Source: Synechococcus sp. PCC 7336
Lineage (GTDB): Bacteria > Cyanobacteriota > Cyanobacteriia > Thermostichales > PCC-7336
Assembly (NCBI RefSeq): GCF_000332275.1
Contig: NZ_CM001776.1
Location: 2,031,268 to 2,095,267, forward strand
DNA length: 64,000 nucleotides
Reading direction: 5' to 3'
The translations under genes and the position numbers were made by a program. Below, one piece after another: positions 58,559-64,000 of the stretch (the first letter of the stretch is position 1; the number at the start of each line of letters is the position of its first letter). Under the pieces are notes generated by a model. The model saw only the letters and a program-made list of their open reading frames with translations, ran no database searches and was not told the origin of the DNA.

Positions 58559-58825
58559 TCAAGCTTGGATACCGCCCATATGTTGAATGTAAGAATGATA
58601 GAGATCGTTCTCGCGGGCCAATCTCAGTTGGTAGAATTCGTGATGAATTTGACTAGCTAAGATCGCTAGCAAATCGGCGATATCCGAGTTTCCTTGCGAA
58701 GCTTCCTCCTCCGCCTGCTCGAATATAGGCTTTACCCGCAGCTTCGTATCGCGGTTGTAGCAAGCTCTAATCTTTTCCAAAGATTTTTCAAATAAAGAGC
58801 CGTTCGGATAATCGTCAAAGCCCAT
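58559..58825 (-). CDS. Hypothetical helical protein
   Basis: An 88-residue acidic, all-helical looking protein (ACYNRDTKLRVKPIFEQAEE, DLLAILASQIHHEFYQLRLA). No family is recognised. No signal or membrane span. It is 73 bases upstream of the DUF218 gene on the same strand but is probably a separate unit. The ATG at 58825 has a weak ribosome site; the frame's regular helical pattern supports a real gene. Confidence 0.5.
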   Translation of the reverse strand: MGFDDYPNGSLFEKSLEKIRACYNRDTKLRVKPIFEQAEEEASQGNSDIADLLAILASQIHHEFYQLRLARENDLYHSYIQHMGGIQA

Positions 58826-59353
58826 GTTCTTAACCCGTTAATATGCCCTTTCGGAGAATAGAGGGAACTCAGTATATATTTACGAGAAATCGCCTAGCCT
58901 AACCTATTAATTGGCTGAGCAGGGTAGATTCACGCCAAAACTGAGATCCAGAAGATCTACAATATACGTAATTATACTACCCACAAACTTTAGTGCAAAT
59001 ACGTACAGCTTGCATAAATTTTGGAAGATACACCAGGAAAATGTGTAGGATTTAACCTTGTGGAAATTACAAGCAGACATCTTGAAGAAGACTCTAACAT
59101 CATTTCAATCCAACTCAATCAAGTTCGAGAAAAAAATTATCTCCCTGCCAATATCGGCAATTCCTAGCCTCTCGCGCCCGCCCAAACTCTACGAACAAAG
59201 CTCTACAACCACCCCAGCGCCAATCGGGCAATAGATACTCCATTACGCCGAAGCTTACCTTGCCGTATCAAACAGCCATCATTTGATTGGGCTGACCTGC
59301 GTACTTGTGCGGAATGTGGGGAATACTGATCTCAGTATAGTTGTGTAGGACAC
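58826..59353. other. AT-rich intergenic region
   Basis: About 530 bases with no supportable frame, repeat or hairpin. It is clearly AT-rich between 58850 and 59150 and serves two divergent genes (58825 minus, 59354 plus). Confidence 0.5.
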
Positions 59354-59689
59354 ATGTCTCTTGCGGAAGTCATTCAGCAAATTCTGGCCAGGGGTACCAT
59401 CACCTCTGAAAATGAAGAGCTACTCATGTTGTTTGTGAAGCGCGTTCGGTTAAACGATGCCGAGCTGGAAGCATTTGACCGATTGCTCGGCGCAATCTGG
59501 AATCGAAGCGTTGAAGTTGTCACAGAAACGGGCAAGCCAACGGCTCGAACCACCCTCTTTGCCCTAGACAGTGCATCTGTCACTGCAGGATCGCAACTCT
59601 TGCCAGAAGAGCAAGTGCTCGTCGGTCGTGCCGATCCGACTTTGCCAATGTGGAGTGATTCTCTCCACTTAAAGGAAGTTGCCCATTAG
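59354..59689 (+). CDS. Hypothetical protein
   Basis: A 111-residue protein with no recognised family. The first half is helical (MSLAEVIQQILARGTITSENEELLMLFVKRVRLNDAELEAFDRLL spans, in part, this segment); the second half is richer in Thr/Ser and beta-like. ATG 59354 has AGGA close upstream. The start has the look of small cyanobacterial regulatory or structural proteins, but nothing more can be said. It is convergent with the DMT transporter gene, five bases apart. Confidence 0.5.
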   Translation: MSLAEVIQQILARGTITSENEELLMLFVKRVRLNDAELEAFDRLLGAIWNRSVEVVTETGKPTARTTLFALDSASVTAGSQLLPEEQVLVGRADPTLPMWSDSLHLKEVAH

Positions 59690-59694
59690 ACTTG

Positions 59695-60600
59695 CTAGCA
59701 CTGGGAGTCCCTAGGAACTGGGTTGACCGGCCCGGGCAGAAGGACTGGCTTGAAGAACGACACCCCAGCAGCAGCAATGGTGACGAGCAAAATTGCCGCG
59801 ATCGCCCGTCCATCTAACTGCTCTCCTAAAAGGAGTAGCCCCAAGCAAGCTGCCACCATTGGTTCGAGACTCATCAAGACGCCAAAGACAGTCACTGGCA
59901 TCGTGCGCAGGGCTTCTAGTTCGAGCGAATAGGTAATGACAGACGAGAGCATCGCCACGCCAAAACCAATGGCTAAATGATTGGGGGCTAATAGTGCCAT
60001 TCCCCCCGAGGCAATGCCAATTGGGGCGATCGCGAGGGCTGCGACTGACATCGCCACGGCTAAACCCCCGCCGCCAGAATCCACCTGCCCCGTCCGAGCC
60101 GACAGCACGATATACACGGCCCACAGCACCCCGGCCATCAACGCAAACACAATGCCTGACGGATTTAAACTCGACTGACCGATGGGGGCGAGTAACACAA
60201 TCCCCGCTGCCGCCAACCCCACCCACACCAGATCCATCCACTGGCGGGACTTTGCCGCCGATAGCCCCAACGGACCAATAAATTCCAACGCAACGGCGAT
60301 GCCGAGGGGAATGCGGGCGATCGCCACGTAAAAGCATAGATTCATGCAGGCCAATGACAGGCCAAATAGAATCAGGGTTCGATAGCTCGAACGCGAATAG
60401 GCATACAAGGGCGGTCGCCACAGAGCTAAGAGTACTAAAGCAGCAAAGCCCACCCGCAAAAACACGGCGCCACTGGCGCCGAGGGCGTCGAAGAGGGATT
60501 TCGATAGGGCCGAGCCCAGCTGTACGGAGACGATTGCCAACAGCACGAATGCTGTTGGCTTTACCGAGCGATCGGGTAAAACTTGCGGAGCTGCCATCAT
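59695..60600 (-). CDS. EamA/DMT family exporter (RhtA-like)
   Basis: A 301-residue membrane protein with ten hydrophobic segments in two EamA halves. The pattern SVQLGSALSKSLFDALGASGAVFLRVGFAAL (in part) with GIAVALEFIGPLGLSAAKSR in the first half, and SVITYSLELEALRTMPVTVFGVLMSLEPMVAACLGLLLLGEQL in the second, is that of RhtA-type threonine/homoserine exporters. The substrate is not certain. It follows the FemAB-like gene on the same strand after 27 bases and may be co-transcribed. Confidence 0.9.
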   Translation of the reverse strand: MMAAPQVLPDRSVKPTAFVLLAIVSVQLGSALSKSLFDALGASGAVFLRVGFAALVLLALWRPPLYAYSRSSYRTLILFGLSLACMNLCFYVAIARIPLGIAVALEFIGPLGLSAAKSRQWMDLVWVGLAAAGIVLLAPIGQSSLNPSGIVFALMAGVLWAVYIVLSARTGQVDSGGGGLAVAMSVAALAIAPIGIASGGMALLAPNHLAIGFGVAMLSSVITYSLELEALRTMPVTVFGVLMSLEPMVAACLGLLLLGEQLDGRAIAAILLVTIAAAGVSFFKPVLLPGPVNPVPRDSQC

Positions 60601-60627
60601 TTTTCTCTCAAGACGATCGCCGCTCCA

Positions 60628-61803
60628 TTATCGGTCGGTTAGGACAGTCAAGCTCGGCAGCACATCCTCTCGAAATGGCACTGCTTCTCGATTCACCCGC
60701 TCTAGCTCTTGCAACATCATGGGGTTGGTCTCGTTGAGGTAGGGAAGCAGTACTTGACTGAGTCGGGGCCGGAAGATGCGGTGGTAGCTGTAGTTGGGGG
60801 TAGCGGGAAAGCCGCGTCGAATTTTGTGCTGGCCGCCCGCGCCGGGGTCGAAATTGCGAATCTGGCGATCGATCGCCCAGTCAATCGGGGCGTAATAGCA
60901 CAAATTAAAGTGCAAGAACTTGATGTCGTCTTCGGCTCCCCAATAGCGACCGAATAGGCGATCGCCTTTGTAAATACAGAAGGACATGCCCACAACACCC
61001 CTGTCGGTTTCTCCCGCAACGAGGAGGACGCGATCGCGGCAGTGTTTTTCGACCAGTTGAAAAAAGCGGCGATTGAGATATTTACTGGAATTCCAAAACT
61101 GCAGGCAAGTGTTGCTGTAATAGCGATACATGCGATCGAATAGGTAACTGGAAAGGCGATCGTCCCAATAAAATTTCACCTCAATGCCCGCTTTATCGAG
61201 GGCCTTGCGCTCTCGCTTGATGTTGCGGCGCTGATTGGCGTTGAACTGTTCGAGAAACGCTTCGTAGTCTGCGTACCCCGGATTGTGCCACTGATAGTTG
61301 TGGGTGATGCGGGGGGTAAACCCATTGCGTTCTAAGGTCTCCTGCCAGTCGGGGTCCACATATAAAAAACTACAGATGGAAATCTCTCGGGCGGCACAAA
61401 AGCGATCGATTTCTTCTAGCATGGCTGGCAGCACATCCCTCTGTTCGAGGTCGGGATGGATCAAAAATCGATAGCCCGTGCAGGGGGTAAACGGAGCCAT
61501 GCCCACTAGCTTGGGATAATATTCCTCCCCCAACCGAAAGGCCAACTCCGCCCATTGCTGGTCGAAGACAAACTCGCCATAACTGTGGGATTTGAGATAC
61601 ATCGGAGCGATCGCCACCAATTCCCCATGCCGTTCCACGAGTAAATGACAGGGCAACCAACCCTCTTTGGCACCTGCCGAGCCCGAGGCTTCCAAGCAGT
61701 ACAGCCATTCCCATTCCAGAAAGGGAGAGGTGCGATCGCAGACCAGTGCTTGCCACGCCGCAGCAGGAATTTGGGTGATGTCGTGACACCAACGAAGTTT
61801 CAT
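60628..61803 (-). CDS. FemAB-like GNAT acyltransferase (COG3146)
   Basis: A 391-residue member of the FemAB_like family, with a double GNAT fold. Landmarks: SPFLEWEWLYCLEASGSAG, LPCHLLVER, APMYLKSHSYGEFVFDQQWA, then QFNANQRRNIKRERKAL and the C-terminal GRYWGAEDDIKFLHFNLCYY and FDPGAGGQHKIRRGF. Members are thought to transfer amino acids or acyl groups; the substrate is unknown. It is preceded by a 62-residue gene seven bases away and followed by the DMT exporter. Confidence 0.88.
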   Translation of the reverse strand: MKLRWCHDITQIPAAAWQALVCDRTSPFLEWEWLYCLEASGSAGAKEGWLPCHLLVERHGELVAIAPMYLKSHSYGEFVFDQQWAELAFRLGEEYYPKLVGMAPFTPCTGYRFLIHPDLEQRDVLPAMLEEIDRFCAAREISICSFLYVDPDWQETLERNGFTPRITHNYQWHNPGYADYEAFLEQFNANQRRNIKRERKALDKAGIEVKFYWDDRLSSYLFDRMYRYYSNTCLQFWNSSKYLNRRFFQLVEKHCRDRVLLVAGETDRGVVGMSFCIYKGDRLFGRYWGAEDDIKFLHFNLCYYAPIDWAIDRQIRNFDPGAGGQHKIRRGFPATPNYSYHRIFRPRLSQVLLPYLNETNPMMLQELERVNREAVPFREDVLPSLTVLTDR

Positions 61804-61810
61804 GACTGGC

Positions 61811-61999
61811 CTAGACGGGTTTGCAGGTGCCGGAGCGAATTAAACCGACGCGACGGGCGATCGCCTCTCCCTCTGTGTCAAAGGGTCCCCAATGGCGGGC
61901 ATTTTCTGCGGGGGTGGGGGTAAGGGTGCAGTGGCCGTCGGGCTGTTGGACGATATACCAGCCATGCGAGCGAGCGGGGCTAGACTGCGAGTCAGTCAT
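61811..61999 (-). CDS. Small conserved-looking hypothetical protein
   Basis: A 62-residue protein starting MTDSQSSPARSHGWYIVQQP, followed by GHCTLTPTP, WGPFDTEGEAIARRVGLIRSG and CKPV. The compact pattern (WYIV...GPF.T..EA...R.GLIR.G.C.P) resembles a short substrate-binding or KTSC-like domain often seen in cyanobacteria, but I cannot name it. It sits seven bases upstream of the FemAB-like gene on the same strand, so it is likely first in that operon. Confidence 0.6.
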   Translation of the reverse strand: MTDSQSSPARSHGWYIVQQPDGHCTLTPTPAENARHWGPFDTEGEAIARRVGLIRSGTCKPV

Positions 62000-62120
62000 A
62001 GAGTCGAGTGCTAACGTTTCGTACTATCCTAAACGGCTTTGCTTGCCCCTTGCATAGGGTTCCAGTTGGTTTGAGTGATGCTTTCTGCAGCTCTACTGCT
62101 TTGCCACTCGAGCCAAATTA

Positions 62121-62153
62121 GCCCGAACTCTGGCGCAGATGGAGAGTTCGGGC
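62121..62153. terminator. Perfect 11-bp hairpin terminator
   Basis: GCCCGAACTCT (62121-62131) and AGAGTTCGGGC (62143-62153) pair perfectly around an 11-base loop. It lies 20 bases beyond the 3' end of the minus-strand tRNA. T-rich tracts occur on both sides, so it could work in both directions. Confidence 0.75.
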
Positions 62154-62172
62154 AGGTTTTTCTAAAGATAAA

Positions 62173-62246
<74 letters not shown>

Positions 62247-62376
62247 ACGCGAATCTCACTATAACCTTCTGCCTGAAGCAATGCAAGCAGAAGTTGGAGC
62301 AATGCGAACAAAAGGCGATCGCCTTTTCAGAAGGAGATGAATTTATCCTAAGAAACCAGAACATCCCGAGAAACAG

Positions 62377-62469
62377 ATGGGATATAAACAACTTACCTCG
62401 AACTCAGTTGCTGCTTATGTTGTAGGCGGTTCGAGGGAAAGTATAGTAGGACGATTTCATGATGTCTGA
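62377..62469 (+). CDS. Possible 30-codon leader ORF before the S8 protease
   Basis: ATG 62377 opens a 30-codon frame (MGYKQLTSNSVAAYVVGG, ending FHDV) whose stop at 62467-62469 overlaps the protease start (62459) in another frame. No strong ribosome site precedes it. It could be a leader peptide that couples translation, or chance. Confidence 0.25.
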   Translation: MGYKQLTSNSVAAYVVGGSRESIVGRFHDV

Positions 62470-63835
62470 GTCTGATTTTTTACAAGCAGATTATTCTATT
62501 CCTGCCGCAGTTCCAGAAGATTTGACACCTGGTTTTCTGGTGGCCTTTGAAGACGAAGCGGCTGCACTGTCTCAGTTTGCCGATGGTGCAGGAATCCAAC
62601 AGGTCGCCCATTCGAGGGATTACGAACGCGAGACCCTCGAATTGTCCGATAGAGAAGATCGCGATGTCATTGTGTTTGACGAGTTAGGCGTAGCTTTGGT
62701 AACGGTCGATCCCGAGCGCGCCCAGCGAGGGATGGGGATAGCCAGTGCTAGCAGCGGCATGACGAATGCCGAACCCGAGCCAATCTTTTACGCATTGAGT
62801 GATTTTGGCTTGCCTCCTGAAGCGACTGCTTATTTGCGGGGGTATAACGATGCCGTCAACCATTTGCAAGCGCAGTTGACCGGGCTATTCCCGAGCCAAC
62901 CCGGCGTGGAAAGTGCGGCGGTCTTTAGCGATTCCAGTGCGTCTACTTGGGGATTGATGGCCACTGAGGTGATGTCATCCAAGTTAAGTGGCGATGGGGT
63001 GAAAGTGGCAGTGCTCGATACTGGTATGGACTTGAACCATCCCGATTTTGCCGGTCGTTCGATTGTGAGTCAGTCCTTTATTCCCGGACAAGCCGTTGAC
63101 GATCGTAACGGTCACGGCACCCATTGCATCGGTACTGCCTGTGGCCCCCGCAATCCCGGTATTGGTCCTCGCTATGGCGTGGCCTACGAAGCGGAGATTT
63201 TTGCAGGTAAAGTGTTGTCCAATCAAGGGTCCAGTTTGGGGCGATCGACGATTGCTGGTATTGAATGGGCTCTGCGTCGGGGCTGCGATATTATCTCGAT
63301 GTCATTAGGTGGACGAGTGAGTCCAGGTGAAGGATTTTCTCCAGCATTTGAGCGAGTGGGTCGACAAGCCATGCGGAACAATTGTTTGATTGTTGCGGCT
63401 GCAGGAAATGAGAGCGATCGCCGCAGAGGCCAGATTGAGCCGGTAGGCAGTCCGGCGAATTGCCCGTCATTTATGGCCGTAGCCGCAGTGGACTCCCAAA
63501 TGAGAGTGGCCAATTTCTCGAATGGCGGTATCAATCGCGATGGGCGGGTGGATATTGCAGGGCCGGGAGTCGCTATTTACTCAAGTGCGCCCGATAGTCC
63601 TGCCGCACCGCTACAGCCACCGTTTTTCCGTCGGTGGTCCAATCGCTATGACACGATTGGCGGCACGAGCATGGCGACTCCTCATGTCAGCGGGATTGCC
63701 GCCCTCTATCGACAAGCCAATCCTTCTCTTTCAGCCAGTCAACTGTGGCGGCTGATAACCTCGACTGCTTCACCTCTTCCTATCCCGAGCAGGGATGTTG
63801 GGGCTGGGCTGGTGCAAGCTCCGACCGGTTGCTAA
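62459..63835 (+). CDS. S8 family (subtilisin-like) peptidase
   Basis: A 458-residue serine protease. The triad is visible as Asp187 in VAVLDTGMDLNHPDF, His219 in NGHGTHCIGTA and Ser404 in GGTSMATPHVSG; the oxyanion Asn is in VAAAGNESD. Residues 1-150 form a pro-region (LVAFEDEAAALSQFADGAG) without a clear signal peptide. The length and pro-region resemble cyanobacterial intracellular or pro-form subtilases. ATG 62459 is the first of two adjacent Met codons. The small gene beginning at 63954 may encode its partner. Confidence 0.93.
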   Translation: MMSESDFLQADYSIPAAVPEDLTPGFLVAFEDEAAALSQFADGAGIQQVAHSRDYERETLELSDREDRDVIVFDELGVALVTVDPERAQRGMGIASASSGMTNAEPEPIFYALSDFGLPPEATAYLRGYNDAVNHLQAQLTGLFPSQPGVESAAVFSDSSASTWGLMATEVMSSKLSGDGVKVAVLDTGMDLNHPDFAGRSIVSQSFIPGQAVDDRNGHGTHCIGTACGPRNPGIGPRYGVAYEAEIFAGKVLSNQGSSLGRSTIAGIEWALRRGCDIISMSLGGRVSPGEGFSPAFERVGRQAMRNNCLIVAAAGNESDRRRGQIEPVGSPANCPSFMAVAAVDSQMRVANFSNGGINRDGRVDIAGPGVAIYSSAPDSPAAPLQPPFFRRWSNRYDTIGGTSMATPHVSGIAALYRQANPSLSASQLWRLITSTASPLPIPSRDVGAGLVQAPTGC

Positions 63836-63953
63836 GCGATGGCAGATTTGGGGTCTCATTTGTGATTGGATAGCATGATAGTGGAGCTTAGTCTTAAATC
63901 TGGGCTTCACTTCTGACTATTTGACATCAGCCTTGTGATGTAGGGATCGAGTC

Positions 63954-64000
63954 ATGGATAGCAGCGTCAATATTTTGGTTTCTGTGCGGGAAGATTGCAG
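63954..64000 (+). CDS. Start of a small protein gene, possibly inhibitor-like partner of the S8 peptidase
   Basis: Only 16 codons are in the window (MDSSVNILVSVREDC). The opening VNILVSV is like that of short cyanobacterial proteins (often annotated as ketohydroxyglutarate aldolase, but looking like I9 inhibitor/pro-domain folds) found beside S8 peptidases. The identification rests on these few residues and on position. Confidence 0.4.
   Translation, partial: MDSSVNILVSVREDC

Overview
The window comes from a cyanobacterium. The palindrome GCGATCGC (HIP1) and its core CGATCG are scattered through nearly every gene. The gene set includes a tocopherol-pathway prenyltransferase, a GvpL/F gas-vesicle protein, a DUF1830 protein, a PatA-type regulator and an SRPBCC protein, all common in that phylum. 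I cannot name the genus from sequence alone. Most of the window is ordinary chromosome with short operons, many 4-base stop/start overlaps and several convergent gene pairs.

Layout. 1-5.0 kb: 3' end of homogentisate phytyltransferase, gvpL/F, tRNA-Val(TAC), a Uma2 nuclease, an FGE-like protein, a 1-Cys peroxiredoxin and two small membrane proteins. 5.0-7.2 kb: a gene graveyard with a triply damaged Rpn/DUF2887 gene and a decayed transposase. 7.2-13.4 kb: a leishmanolysin-type metalloprotease, a GNAT enzyme, mnmA, a repeat-derived gene start, a TPR lipoprotein and YjbQ. 13.5-27.4 kb: an orphan TnpB-type RNA-like element, then a minus-strand cluster of seven exported or outer-membrane proteins. 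These are two very large DUF11-type surface proteins, a small DUF11-like protein, an SdrD/DUF11 protein, a 1308-residue predicted beta-barrel with a Big_1-like domain, a right-handed beta-helix protein and a small membrane protein. 28-31.7 kb: a hybrid histidine kinase, a repeat-rich gap and DUF1830. 32-34.9 kb: dapB, then an AAA ATPase plus DUF4276 (TOPRIM-like) pair that looks like an anti-phage or genome-defence module. 34.9-39.9 kb: SRPBCC, hisC, inositol monophosphatase, a solute-binding protein coupled to a J-domain/TPR protein. 40-43 kb: a divergent ArsR repressor and a redox regulon (CPYC peroxiredoxin, thioredoxin, Old Yellow Enzyme). 43-51.7 kb: a DUF104-like antitoxin, M61 peptidase, GT4 glycosyltransferase, tatC, an Lrp regulator, a DppB-type permease, an SDR and a NUDIX hydrolase. 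52-58.8 kb: a GAF histidine kinase with a PatA-type regulator, a class V aminotransferase, a C15 peptidase and a DUF218 protein. 59.3-64 kb: a DMT exporter, a FemAB-like GNAT, tRNA-fMet, an S8 protease and the start of a small gene that may encode its inhibitor-like partner.

Most interesting parts. (1) The 13.7-27.4 kb cluster reads as one system that makes, exports and displays giant calcium- and repeat-rich surface proteins. Its central four genes are tied by GTGA/ATGA overlaps, and the two largest surface proteins share a homologous module. One of them carries a DNA direct repeat whose recombination would remove exactly 551 codons in frame. (2) The ATPase/DUF4276 pair. (3) A nested dispersed repeat whose right arm supplies the start codon and first eight codons of a gene and recurs 19.5 kb away with the same codons. 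(4) The orphan RNA-like element at 13.56 kb.
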